Shown here: positions 10,441 to 22,103 of the stretch, in pieces | Layout: each line of letters begins with the position of its first letter | Numbering within the stretch: position 1 is the stretch's first letter | Assembly: GCA_021234155.1 (NCBI GenBank) | Contig: JAJEKV010000064.1 | Location: 2,234,001-2,298,000, forward strand | Direction of reading: 5' to 3' | DNA length: 64,000 nucleotides | From: Isoetes taiwanensis | Lineage: Eukaryota; Streptophyta; Lycopodiopsida; Isoetales; Isoetaceae | Program-made: the position numbers and the translations under genes | The notes under the pieces: model-generated | The model's database searches: none | Seen by the model: the letters and a program-made list of their open reading frames with translations, nothing else | What the model was told of the DNA's origin: nothing

Positions 10441-13113
10441 GCATTCCTGAATGACCTCTTATCTCTCGAGGTCGTCTACTTCCGTGGGACAGAAGTAGAC
10501 TTTCCAAGCGGAACCGCGGTCATGCCTACATTGACATTACACCACGTCCTAGAGATCACCGTAGTCATCTCATCATCGGTAACAACGCATGCAACCCATA
10601 CCCTCATAGGTTGCATGCGTAGATTATACTTAACTATGCAAGCTATAATTCTACACAAATCGACATGCCTGAGCCGATTTCTTCGGAGATGACCTTGCCG
10701 TCCCATTGCTCCATAAACCGTGGGTCTTTGCTTTATCAGATCTCTTTTAAGTACCCATGTCGCGTCTTCCACCGGCAAGTGTTTCCACTTGACCAAGTAT
10801 TGGAGAAACTCCGATCTCCTTGTTTTCTTGAGCGCTTTATCAAGAATTAGTTCGGAACTATTTCTATCGCTCTTGTCATTTTCAACATCGTTGGAGTGTC
10901 CAGGACTTCATCTGGATTGGGAGTGTGCTTCTTTAGCAAACTCACGTGGAAGACTTTGTGGATCTTTAAGTGTGCTGGCAAGTCTAGCTTGTAGGATTGG
11001 TTACCTACTCTTTGGATTATTCTGAAGGGTCCAGCCCGACTTGGAGCAAGCTTCTTACAATTTCCGATCGCGAGCATCATCGCTTTACCTTGATCTTAGG
11101 CCATACATCATCTCCAACTTGGAACTCTCTGACCGTCCAATGTTTGTCGGCGATGCTCTTTTGTCGACTCCTTTGCTGCGAGAAGATACCCTCGAACTTT
11201 TTCCACGAGCTGCGCATGTCGCCCAACATTTCTTTCGCGAAACTTCCACTTTTGACGGGGTTGTGCCAAGTAATGCGGAGTTAGGCAGCGGTAGCCGTAG
11301 TTGATCATGAACGGCGACATTTGGGATGATTCTGCTTGGTGCTCTTGTATGCAAACTCCACCAAGTGAATAAATTCCTCCCACATACCTTGCTTGTTCGG
11401 GCGTAGTTTAAGTAGCATATCCTCCAATATTATTGTTGATGCGCTCCTTTTGCCCATCCGTCAGGGGATGGTAGGCGTGCTCATGGATAGCTTCGTCGAA
11501 TCGTGTAAAGAGGTCCTGCCAAATGGCACTGATGAACTTCGGATCTCGATCGGAGATAATTTCCCTTGGCATGCCATGGAGTCAAGATTTCTTTGGTGAA
11601 GAGCTTTGCCGTATCCATAGCTGTGTTCGTGGTCCTGCAAGGCACAAAATGGGCCATCTTCGACAACTTGTCGACCACGACCATCAGGGCATCCTTCCCT
11701 CTTACTGTTCTTGGAAGCCCCGTTATGAAGTCCATGCTGACGACCTCCCACTTAGGCGAGCTACCTGCTTCTTCATTCCTGGCCAATAGTAGCTGCTACG
11801 CACTTTGAAGTATGTCTTCATGAATCCTGCGTGGCCAGCTATTGGGTTGTTGTGGGTGTCGTGGAGGATCAACTTTCTTACTCCAGATGATTCAGGCATG
11901 CACAACTTGTTCTTATGGTATAGAAGGTTACCTTTCTTCTTAAAAATTTTGAAGGTTTCCCTCTCCTTATCTGTTCTCGCTTCCTTGCACAAGCTTGCCC
12001 ATACTTCTTTGAAGTCCACATCCGTTGGCAACGTTTCTTCAATCTTCTTCCCGAACTCGTTGGAGAGCGTCGAAATTGCATTGCAATGCACTCTAGTTGT
12101 CAGCGAATGCCTTGAAAGTGCATCTGCTACCACATTAAGCTTCCCGGGCTTGTAGACTATATCAAAGTCATACTCTTCGAGAAACTCCATCCACCTTCGC
12201 TGCCTCAGGTTAAGGTGTGGTTGCGTGAATACATATTGGAGGCTCTGGTGATCCGTGTCCAATTGGAACTTCCTTCCTAAGAGGTAGTGCCTCCAGATTC
12301 TTAATGCTCTGACAACTGCAAGCAATTCCTGATCATGCGTCGGGTAGCGTGTCTCGGCATCGTTCATCTTCCTGGAGTCATACGCTATTACCCGCTCTTC
12401 TTGCATGAGCACTGCACCTGTGGCTATCTTACTTGCGTCTGTCGCCACTAGCTTGTCCTTCTCTGGGTCTGGCAGGGTCAAGACAGGGGCGGTTGTTAAA
12501 GCTTCTTTCAACAATTCAAATCCTGCTTGGGCTTTCTTAAGCCAATGGTCTGCCCAATTTTTCACCTTTTCTGCCTTTGTCAAGTCTGTTAGTGGGGCTG
12601 CTATCTTTATGAAGTTCTTCACAAATTTCTGTAATACCACCGCTAGGCCGAGGAAACTTTGACCTCGTGGGCGTTCTTTGGTGCTGGCCATTGGATCACT
12701 GCTTCAATCTTGGCGGGATCGTAGAGATTCCAACCTCGCTGAAATCACATGACCGAGGTATTCCACCTTCTCATTGCGAAGTGGCGCTTCGACAACTTGG
12801 CATACAACTGATGCCTCTTCAACTTCTCGAGCACCTTTCTTACGTGTTGTGCATGTTCTTCAATGGATCTGCTATACACCAGAATGTCGTCGAAGAACAC
12901 TATCACGAAGGTGTCCAAGAATTCTCTGAAGATATCGTTCATGAGTCTCATGAACGTAACTGGGGTATTTGATAGCCCAAATGGCATTATCATGAACTCG
13001 TAATGCCCATACCTGGTCCTGAAAGCCGTTTTGTGGATGTCTTCTGGGTAAAAGCACGCTGTGGTGTTCCAATTCGGCTGTCCCCCCTGTCCCCCCAAAA
13101 TGTGGCGTTGCAT
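10440..13113 (-). pseudogene. pol: chromovirus A pol remnant: RT - RNase H - integrase - chromodomain
   Basis: On the minus strand the RT palm is seen at 13113-12745 with [18 protein letters not shown] and the catalytic [10 protein letters not shown]. One long open frame (12691-11723) carries the RNase H domain (LVATDASKIATGAVL, DTDHQSLQY, NVVADALSR) and the zinc-binding N-terminus of integrase (GHAGFMKTY). The integrase core follows at 11786-11100 (WEVVSMDFITGLP), then the GPF region near 11060-10870 and a chromodomain near 10860-10700. Stops and shifts separate these blocks. Protease, gag and the 5' LTR are absent: similarity stops abruptly just upstream of RT motif A near 13080, next to a C-run, where T1b begins. 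The closest relative in the window is chromovirus B, with nearly the same motif wording. Confidence 0.85.
10700..10860 (-). other. chromodomain of chromovirus A
   Basis: The minus-strand frame reads through KKTRRSEFLQYLVKWKHLP and then VEDATWVLKRDL. The YLVKWK and ATW positions are those of chromodomains found at the C-terminus of chromovirus integrases, which direct integration to methylated H3 chromatin (known for the family). Aromatic-cage residues other than the central Trp are not obvious, as in group II chromodomains. Confidence 0.75.
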
Positions 13114-13317
13114 CCACCACTTTTGTGGTATGAAAGTATAATTATGGCACCGCTCAGCTGCGGGTATTTAAGAATAGAGTCCCAATTTGTGGGGGAAATT
13201 CTAATTTCAAAAACTAAAATTCAAATTCAAATTCCTATTCTTTGGCCCCTTCCTGTTCTTTGCCTACGTCCTGTTCTTTGGCTCCCTCCCTGCTGCAAGC
13301 TCCAATCCATTGTGGAT

Positions 13318-16300
13318 ATGGATGTCAATGAGGTAATCTGTCCACAAACCGGCATTTCAGACAGGAGAAAACGAAGAAGAACCAAGGAACAAGAAATGTT
13401 GAAGAAAAGGCGAGGAGGAAAGAAGAAGAGAAGAAAAATTGGAGCTTGCAGAATTGGCAAAAGGATCCGGTTCATCAAGAAGTGCAAGCAGTAAACGCCG
13501 CATTGTCCTTAGTTTGCTAACGTCTTTCCATAAACAGACCAAAAGAATGGAGGATAGCACGAAGAAAGAAATTTTACTTGATTTTTTGAGGGATAAAACA
13601 TTGGAAAAATTCATAGGTGAAGAATTAAAGGATTTGGAAGCCAAGAGCATCGTTATAAGGAGCCTCACGGGACTCCATGCGGACTGTCAAACTCTCTACC
13701 AGCAATGACTGCCTAGCAGCCAAGAATAGCTGCCTTGCAATGTGTATACCACGCCGTGGCGATTCTGAAACAAGTGACAAAATCAGCCAGCGAGATCTTG
13801 GAAAGGTATTAGGTGTTCACCCAAGAAACCTGCAAAAGGCAAAGAAAAAGAGGGAAGAGATCGATTACAATGGTGGGAAATGGGTTTCTTACAAGAGGGC
13901 TAAAAGATTCGATGCAATTTCAGATGAACATATAGAAAAGATTCAAAAATTTTGGATTGAGAACACCAGAGTGTCTCCTAACACAAAGGATGTTAGAACT
14001 AGAAGATTGGAGAGAAATGTAAAGAGAAGAACATGCTGCCCACTATCTAGAGGAATCAGGTTAGTTTATTTCTGTTATTCATGTTTTCTTAGTTATGGTG
14101 CTTAGTGTGGTGGTGCATGTGGTGGTTATTGTGTTGTACAGTGATTGTGGTGTACTGTATGCAGCATGTGAATTGTGTGTAGTTGACTCTAGTCTGAAAT
14201 GCAATATTTAATGTTTGGAATATTATTAGAACATGACAGAATTGAGTACTCCTTTACTGGGTGTGTGTACGATCTAAAAATATTTGAGAATGATAACTAA
14301 GCGATCACGAGATACAAATTTTTGTTGAATAAAGACAATTTTTGTCGATTCAAGCACAACTCGTTGGAAAGTATGATATATTAAAAAGGATCTTACAAAA
14401 TTTGGCTTTACAAAATTTGGCTTTCCATTGAAAGCTCATGTGCAGAACTAAATTTACATGCATGATTTCCTAAGCAGCGAGGAAATCTTTGGTATGGAGC
14501 TCGAGAACCTGGTGCATCCAAAATTATTGTTTTTCGCACTAAAGCATCTAAGCTTTCAGTCATCCGAATTTAACAGATGAGGTTTGCCAATGCTTCCTGC
14601 ATCCCCCGGTGGTAAGTACACAATTCTCGCCAATAAAACCATTTATTCTTGCGAGTCGGTCGCGGACAAGTGACAGAGAACAAATATACCAGTTGCCCTT
14701 TTGCGGCGAAGATGTAACATAAGCTGATGGACCTTGTCTAAGAGCTCTCTTCTCATCAATCGACTCCAAGCATAACCATTGAAGGCCCAAAGATCCGATC
14801 CATTTGTATGCCTTTAGGTTGGATTCGAAATCAGCAAAGAAGGTGGATTTAGGCATATCCACCTTGTGAGATTGATCCACGAGCCCTCATTTTAACATGT
14901 GCCGAATGCCCTCCTCGCTCACTCTACAATAGCCGTAGTGATCTCTCGAACATCCCTCCTACCATGTTGCGGAATGAACTTGTTGAATTGGCTAATTAAT
15001 TGGGAATGAAACGCCAAAAAATCGGGCGTAGGAACAGGATTTAGGACCCGGATCCTTTTCTAATGATTAGAAGAGGAATATAATTATTGTCGGGGTGTAC
15101 CGAATTTTGAAGTGTTTATGAGAGCAGGCTAGGCAGATTTTTTTATGTCGGCGAAATAGGATAAAAGTGATGTGATGTGATGTGTGGTGTCGTGATGGTG
15201 TGGTGTGGTGTGGTGTGGTGTGGTGTGGGTTGCGTTATGTCCATGGTGTCATGTGGGTGTGTGCATGTTAATGTATGATATGTGTGGATTCAATTTTATT
15301 TATTCTCCCCCTCACCCCACCACACCCCATCTATCCCACCACCATAGACTACCACTACATCTTTGCGACCACCACATTACCACCACATGCACACACATCC
15401 CACCACATCCCACGCCACACCCCTCCACCACCACACTCCACCACCACCACATCACACCACAATCCACAACACCACACCACACCACCACCACTACACCCCC
15501 CCCACCACACTCCACCACCACCACACTCCACCACACCACATCATACCACCACACACCACTACACACACCACCACCACCACCCCCACCACCACCACGCCCC
15601 ACCACCACACCACACACCACTCCACCACCTCCACCACCACCCCCCACCACCACACACCACTCCACCACCCCCCACCACCACCCCCACCACCACCACACTC
15701 CACCACCACTCCACACTCCACCATTTGGTGTATGGTGTGTGGTGAATGGTGTGGTGTGTGGTGGGTGTGGTGTGGTGTGTGTGTGTGTGTGTACACAACA
15801 CTAAGGTGCTCGTTAAGTGAATATGATGAGTGTGGGGCATGGTATGGTGCATGGTTTGGTGTGGTATACACATCCTAACAGTTTAGTGTTCATTTCATGT
15901 AGATGCTATTGTTCAAGAGGTTTCTGGACCAACATCCAGAAATTAAGATTCGTCTTCGAGCTTTTGAGAAGCTAAAACCCTAGTTTGTTGTGAAATTGAA
16001 GGACTTCAATAGTTGTTGTTGCATTCAACACGTGAGGATGCAAATGCTAGTGGATGGACTCAATGGGATGAGAACCAAACATCCGAAGAATTGCACTTGC
16101 ACCTGCGATGTTTGTAGATCACATGAACTTGGTCAATGCAGGCACACCAAGCATAAAATTGCAAGTACAGGAAGCTTGTGGAGATCTATATTGTGTCCAA
16201 AGAGTGAATTAGATGAGTTTCACAAGAAGGCGTGCATCCTTGGAAATTGTGAGCTGTGTGGAATCAAGAAGTTTCAGACTTGTCCCATGGAAGGAAGTGG

Positions 16301-17792
16301 CGGTAGGAAAGTGAAATGAGAGTACATTGACTATGAAAAAAAGACAACGTCTCGAAGTTACGGTAGGAGACCCGACTCATCGATTACAATGAGATAGAAC
16401 CCAAGGAGCTTCTGGATAAACTGAAAGAGCGTCTAAAAATCTTTCCACTGCATAATTTCAGGTACCAATGGCAGGCAAAACAGTTTAAGGAGCTTCTGGA
16501 GAATCCCAGCCAGATGCATGTCTCTCGGTAGTGGATTTTGCAGAGAACTATACATTCAAGGAACAAGAGGAGGTGCAGTCGATACTGTTTGGGTCAATAA
16601 ACAGATTACCATTTTGGTTCAAATAACATATCAAGTATGACTCGATTGGCGGATGAGATTATCAAGGAAACACATTACTATGTATCGGATAATAGGGAAC
16701 ACGATACTTTGTTAGGTGCAACACCGCTTCATGAAGCACCACAAATATCCTGGAGCGAGAAAGGAAGCGTTCCAAAGAGACATTATGTGTTTTCGGATGG
16801 TGCGCGCATCTCAATTCAAGCCTTCTAGACCATTTTACTTTGTGGCTAGGTACACAAGCGATAATCGATGTCTATATGATGTGGAATTTTTGGTTCTAAC
16901 CACGGGGAAAGGTGAACACGATGGCAAAGCTGCTGAGTTGAAGAGATGGTTAAGACAACCGCAATTAAAATACAAAGAAACATAAAATTGGGTAATGCTC
17001 ATGAAGTGGTAGAAGTTGCCGAAGAGATGTTTACTTGTGGGACATCCGAAAGTGGATGAACACATCCGAAACCAAGAAGAGGAAGAATATAAAAAGGTTC
17101 TTTTGGGAAGTCGAGGTGGAGGATATAGATAGAAAGAAAGCATGGGGTGCGAGAAAGGATTTTGGACACTAGGCGAGATCCATTGTGTACATGCATTCAA
17201 TCCACGAATCTCCATTGCAGGTTGCAACACGAGGGAACTTTCATGCTTCGCAGACTCGCTTGGATGGCATGTGGGACGGTTGTGTGAACAAGCACTACGT
17301 TGATGATTGGAAACTTCAAGTTATTGTACCATCCTCCAATGTGCATGCCGACATTGAGGACCGAAATAAATCTGGCAGTCCTTGTTCTCCTCCAATCCCA
17401 TGATGTTAGCAGAGGCACTTAGAGTTGGTGATAATTTTTTGTCGTTGCTCCGAAAGGGAATGATGAGGGTTCTGAATTTTGGATTCTGATGTGCACAAAA
17501 CCAAAATGGATAGTGGAGAAAGACTTCCAACTCAATGGAACATGGTACCTTGCCGGTGATAGTGTCATAGAAGGTATGTATTACAAGAAGGGCGCAAGAT
17601 CAACCGTCAGCTATGATCTTTGCAGTAAAGACACCTTAGGCATAGTATTCACAACACAGATCTGTGCAATCAGACTTCACATGCCACCAACTCAACATCA
17701 AAACAGGACTGTATATATATTTGGATCCTTTAGATGAGGAGAAAATTTTACAGAATTTACCCGAAGTTCTTTCTGATGATGATGAAATGTAA
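13318..17792 (+). pseudogene. T1b transposase pseudogene with introns
   Basis: The blocks in order are as follows. A Lys/Arg-rich start lies near 13318-13500. A helix-turn-helix-like stretch with ISQRDLGKVLGVHPRNL lies near 13780-13850. Probable intron DNA from about 14070 to 15890 contains the CCA/GTG microsatellite. A Cys-rich exon at 15900-16320 has CTCDVC, ILCPKSELDEFHKKAC and CELCG, which is likely zinc-binding. The core at 16450-16985 has KETHYYVSDNREHDTL and later GKGEHDGKAAELKR. The C-terminal part at 17185-17792 has CVNKHYVDDWKL and ends SDDDEM. One in-frame TAG near 15991 sits where relatives have Trp. Several frameshifts occur. Compared with T1a the blocks are collinear but clearly diverged, so the two are separate old insertions rather than a recent duplication. 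Confidence 0.7.
15170..15880. repeat. strand-switching GTG / CAC low-complexity tract
   Basis: About 70 bp of GTGTG repeats (15170-15240) is followed by about 415 bp of CCA/CAC repeats (15305-15720) and then about 150 bp of GTG/TGG repeats (15725-15875). The flanks are therefore complementary to the centre and could fold back. The long His/Thr/Pro frames across it are composition artefacts. It lies in what appears to be an intron of the T1b transposase. Confidence 0.9.
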
Positions 17793-18149
17793 AACCATTC
17801 TGTAGTTTTCAGAACTCATGTGAAGTTTTGTGCTTCAGCTGTGAAAATGAGTTTGTCTTGATTTCTTTTGAAGATTTGAATTATTACGGAAACACTTGAT
17901 TCCTTTGTTTGTGAGATGAATTGAATATGAATTTTCATTGAAATGAATCGAGGTTACAATAACAATTATGTACATAAGAAAGATATACAGTGATTTAAGT
18001 ACGAGGTGACTCATGCACCTACATACTTCCCAATACATATGTTCCTCTCGGTTCCGCTTTTTTGCTTCTAATCTTAAAACTTCAAGCATGAACACTCTAA
18101 CATCAACTAGATCACGGTCGAAATGTCCACAACTGCGAGTTAACCACAC

Positions 18150-18980
18150 TTTGTCAATAATGAGTTTGGTTTGTCTTTACATTTAAGTTGACTTACTAGA
18201 TCAGGCAACAATATATTCACTCCTTTCAAGTACCCCCTCACAAATTTGTGCATAAACGAACATATGGCAGGGCCACATGAATGACATCGGTTTGAAGAGG
18301 CGTTCTGGAAATTTTCACAACATCTGAGGTTGTAAAGCTGAAATTATTGTGTCCAAGCAATTCCAGGAACCTGCACTCAAAGTTTGTTGTCATTGTGCCT
18401 CAACAACAAAATGCAATGAGCAAGCACTAACCTCTCAATATGTCTGCTTCTGCCATGCAAGCCCGAGCTATCAAAGTGATATATCCCTAGTTTATATCTC
18501 TGTGCGAGACACGCGTGGCTTACAATCAGAAAACAGGTCCAGTGATGTCCATCACAAGCAGGCAAAAACATGTACTGGCACTTATCCAGATTCACATGTT
18601 TCCTTATTGTTTTGTAACTATTTGTGTCCTTAGACAATGTCGAGTGAAAAAAGAGGGTCAAAGAAATGAAAGGGATGGCTCATTTCTTGGAGAATCAAGT
18701 AGTATTCCATGTATCTGCAAACATATGCATATCATCTGGCACAATCCTGATGATCACAAATCAGATGAAAGTATCACCTTGAGAAGAGGAGGATCAATTG
18801 ATCATTGAACCCACGTGTATCGACTTCCAAAATTTTGATGTCGGCCGAGCTAATCACGCGGATTTCAGTTCCACTCAAAGACCACTTCGGATGTGTATTT
18901 GGCTTTAGATAGTCGGGGGACTGCGAAGCTCTATCATCTCTAGTTCTAAACACACACGAGAACATTTGCTCGCAATTCAT
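18150..18980 (-). pseudogene. Ulp1-like (C48) cysteine protease remnant in T1b
   Basis: The minus-strand frame 18661-18377 contains CQYMFLPACDGHHWTCFLI, which fits the catalytic His-Trp of Ulp1/SENP proteases, and LGIYHFDSS, which fits the Asp motif. Further downstream, after a frame change, HSCGPAICSFMHKF (about 18280-18240) fits the DCG-type cysteine motif. Upstream, 18980-18774 (ISSADIKILEVD...FND) resembles the start of the domain. The family cleaves SUMO or similar proteins from targets, and such domains are often carried by plant transposons. At least two frame breaks are visible. It is convergent to the T1b transposase, whose stop is at 17792. Confidence 0.65.
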
Positions 18981-19287
18981 TCAAATATTTTAAATTGAAA
19001 AAGTACAACACATATCATAGAAATTTTTTTACTTATATTGACTTTCAAAGAGTTTTACAAGATTCATTTATGAAAATACTTGTCGAGCATTTTCATGCAG
19101 TTGAGCACATGACAAGGAGGCACTTTCTGACATCACTATGATGAAGGTGAGCAGTTAGATAAACATGTTTTGTATGCTTATTTGAACTAGAAAGTGACCA
19201 TATTATTTCAATTTAACACTATAATTTTAAAGCTTGGGGTTGTGGCTCTGTCGTTTTCTTTTAAATTCTTCTGATTGATAGCCAACA

Positions 19288-19740
19288 ATGCAAGGGAAAG
19301 ATCTTATTAGCCGTGAAAAAATTGGAACTGGGAAAATGTTGGCATTTGGAATTCCTATCATGGACCGAATTCTTCAAGTCCATAAACAATTAAAAGTTAT
19401 TATTATCTTTATGCGTAGTATTGTTTTCTGTTGTATCAGGGACCCACATTTTCCTACATGGCATTCTTATAGGAAGCTAACAAATGGACCTTCTGCCTTA
19501 GTTTTGCCACCTACTAGAGCTGGCTAAGCAGGTTGGAAAGGAGTTCATGACTGTTGACCCCCAGTATTTCAACTGATTGTGTATATGGAGGTGTCCCTAT
19601 AACGTCTCAGCAAAGGCTGCTAAGCCTTGGTATTGATGTGGTTGTTGGTACTCCTGGCCGTATAATTGATATGGTTGAAAGAGTATCACTTGATTTAAAG
19701 ATTGTTCAGTAGGTTGTTTTGCATGACCATCTACAACTTT
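19288..19740 (+). pseudogene. DEAD-box RNA helicase pseudogene fragment
   Basis: The fragment starts MQGKDLISREKIGTGKMLAF, which matches the Q-motif/Walker A region of plant DEAD-box helicases (normally RxxTGTGKTLAF, with Thr replaced by Met here). It continues FGIPIMDRI. After an insertion and frame changes come LVLPPTRA (motif Ia, normally APTREL), a YGGV-like segment and GTPGRIID (motif Ib), near 19497-19670. No DEAD motif is found downstream. Motif wording suggests an organellar RH3/RH9/RH53-type helicase, but the family call is approximate. Some of the non-coding insertions may be former introns, so this is a truncated gene copy rather than a retrocopy. Confidence 0.7.
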
Positions 19741-19759
19741 TACATTGTATAATAGTGGG

Positions 19760-20280
19760 AAATTGCCTTTTTCAGGATTAAGCTATGCTTTGGACCGAGG
19801 ATTGAAGTACTTCATTAAAAAAAGCCTGAATGGTAGAATGATCTAGCCAAGAAAGCCATGAGTATATATGGATTTTAGCTTGGATTCATATGCTGATCAA
19901 TATTAAGAGCCACATCAAATCACTATCGAACATGTTGGAGGAAATCAAACCAAGTTGGCTGTAAAGATTTTATTTTTGTCAATGTAAATGCTTAAGATTC
20001 ATATATGTAACTGGAATCAAATTTTTGCATAATGCAAGAGAATAATAGTCATGTTTACTTGCTGGAAATTTGCAAAAGTATAATAGTCAATGTTTACTTG
20101 CTGGAAATTTGTGAACATGTGGTTTTTTTAGAGCATGGTATAAAAGTTATCTTTGTATTTGACCAAGTGGCCTGCGAGTTGTCTTTAAACAACTCTAATT
20201 GCATTACAAACCATTCCAAGCAACTCAAATGCATATACTAAAGCACAAAAAACAAACTCACTCTCATCTAATAATGGAAT
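19760..20280. other. no gene; short tandem duplication at 20037-20119
   Basis: Two consecutive copies of about 41 bp share 'aatagtca(a)tgtttacttgctggaaatttg'. Nothing else is recognisable in this stretch. Confidence 0.5.
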
Positions 20281-20667
20281 TATGACAGACATGAAGAATC
20301 TTCTGACAAAAAAGGTGATGAAATTTTTGATGTATATACCGACGATACATCTGATGAAAATCTGACGATAATAATTTCGACGAAAATGCGACGTAAATTC
20401 TGACGATTTATATGACATGTATTCTGACGCACATTGTGATACTTTCGGCAACGAAATATGTGACGATAATTATGATGACTATTGTGACGAAAGTCTTACG
20501 ATTTTACGTCAAAATTTCTGACAAAAAACATGACGCAAAATCTGACGAATTTTCGTCAGAAAATATTCGTCAGAATATGCGTCAGCCGTATGTGTCTGGG
20601 CACTGTCCACACCTGTGAAGAGAATCTGACGAATTTTCTGACGCAAAGCATGCATTCTCTTGTAGTG
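20280..20667 (+). mobile_element. CACTA-type transposon right end, copy 1
   Basis: An array of TCTGACGA / TTTCGTCA motifs in both orientations runs from about 20285 to 20640 and ends in GCATTCTCTTGTAGTG. The complement, CACTACAAGAGAATGC, has the typical start of CACTA (EnSpm) termini, and the motif array fits their subterminal transposase-binding repeats. No matching left end is evident, so this is probably a fragment or non-autonomous remnant. Confidence 0.65.
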
Positions 20668-21287
20668 CTTTGAAAAAGAATTATCGATAATGGAGCCATT
20701 GATTTGCATGGTTCCGAGCATAAGCTGGCACGCATGTAAAGACAGAGCAAGTCTTTAGTTAGGAACATGCTACATAAGAAACCCATCACACTTTAATCCC
20801 ATTTCAAGCTGCAAAATAACATGCAAAATAACATAAGCCTTCAAATGCTTGATCCCTAAATATGATGCAGATGATTGATAACATAGCAAGAAAAGACATG
20901 GCATAGATGAAATGCCTAACGGTGGAAAAGAAGTTTTTAAGACATCACATCCATGTCTGGATTTTTGACGAATAGGCCTGTTGTATTGCTGGGTTCTCAT
21001 AAACTGTTTTTAAAATCATTGTACTCAACAGAGGGGATGATCCAGGGCTGGGTTCTCTTAAATTGGAATCACTGTGCTCAACAGAGGGGATGATCCAAGA
21101 CTGATGCCTAGATTGATAAACTCTGCAAAAGAAAGATCAAGATATTTAGATCCAAGAGCTACTCAGGCATGTTCTTCACATGTTGACATTGTAAACTTAC
21201 CATGGTTTTTAAAGCTTGAAGTCTCATAGCTTTATTTCCACTACTCGATCGAGATAATGAAGTGCCCCAATTCGTCGTAGTGAGCAA

Positions 21288-21527
21288 TTAAATATGGATG
21301 TAGTGATGATGTAGATACAAAACAAATGAAAGAAAGAGCTCAAACCGTATTGGCGAGAAGTCGTTAATCATCGGCGTTGAAGATCGAGTATTTGATGACT
21401 CGGAGTCATGATCACAGTCAGTGAAATCATCTGAATTAGTCGTCCCAATTTGATTCTGCAATAGCGCACACAGCTGAAGACGAGCACTAGCAGACCCTAA
21501 AAACCCTAATAAGTAATCCCAATCCAA
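21288..21527 (-). CDS. small hypothetical ORF between the two CACTA ends
   Basis: An open frame of 79 codons starts MDWDYLLGFLGS and continues into a Ser/Thr/Asp-rich stretch (about residues 28-55). It could be the first exon of a minus-strand gene, since the composition looks protein-like and acidic. There is no recognised domain and no supporting downstream exon, so I regard it as weak. Confidence 0.2.
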   Translation of the reverse strand: MDWDYLLGFLGSASARLQLCALLQNQIGTTNSDDFTDCDHDSESSNTRSSTPMINDFSPIRFELFLSFVLYLHHHYIHI

Positions 21528-21589
21528 TTTTTTTATAAAATTTTCTGAGAGCTAGCATTCTGTTTCAGTAGGCCAAAAGGGTTATTGAA

Positions 21590-22061
21590 ACTGTGACGAA
21601 ACAGCGTCAGTTTATCCGTCACAATTTTCGTCAGAAATTTCTTCTATTTATTTATACTTGTTTTTCTTTTTTTTTTTGCAAAAACATAACCATTTACACA
21701 ACCATTTTCGGGAGATTTTCATTTAGGTAAAACCACGGCCATTTTCGCGCCCCCGACTTCTTTCCCATTTTGGCGACTTCAAAACTCTGTGGCGATTGGA
21801 ACGGAAAATCGAAGCGCTCTGTGGCGATCGGAAGAGCAATTGAGGCGCCTCCTTATGATTTTGGGAGGTAAATTCATTTGTTTTAAGCCATTGCTATGAA
21901 ATCGAAACTGGTTGTCAAAATTTCTGACGAAAAATATGACGCAAAATCTGACGAATTTTTGTCAGAAAATATTTGTCAGTCGTATGTGTCTGGGCACTGT
22001 CCACACCTGTGAAGAGAATCTGACAAATTTTCTGACGCAAAGCATGCATTCTCTTGTAGTG
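21590..22061 (+). mobile_element. CACTA-type transposon right end, copy 2
   Basis: The segment 21911-22061 repeats copy 1 (20505-20667) with few changes, including the terminal TTGTAGTG. The identity continues about 30 bp past the terminus (CTTTGAAAxAGAAT.TTCGATAATGGAGC in both), so the pair arose partly by segmental duplication and not by two independent insertions. Earlier TGACGA-like motifs start near 21590. Confidence 0.6.
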
Positions 22062-22103
22062 CTTTGAAAGAGAATTTTCGATAATGGAGCTGCCGAGCCA
22101 GAA

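Larger units (their letters stand above)
13100..18990. mobile_element. T1b: second, diverged transposon of the T1 family (approximate limits)
   Basis: The limits are set by gene content, not by proven ends. The left side starts where chromovirus A pol breaks off. There 'ggtatgaaagtat' at 13130 vaguely resembles the T1a TIR (gggtgaaagtat). I found no matching right end. The element holds a plus-strand transposase (to 17792) and a minus-strand Ulp1-like gene (18980-18150), which is the same convergent two-gene plan as T1a. Confidence 0.55.

Noticed and set aside
15205-15880. His/Thr/Pro-rich and Gly/Val/Trp-rich open frames up to 199 codons
   Set aside because: Read-through of a CCA/GTG microsatellite, open in many frames on both strands.
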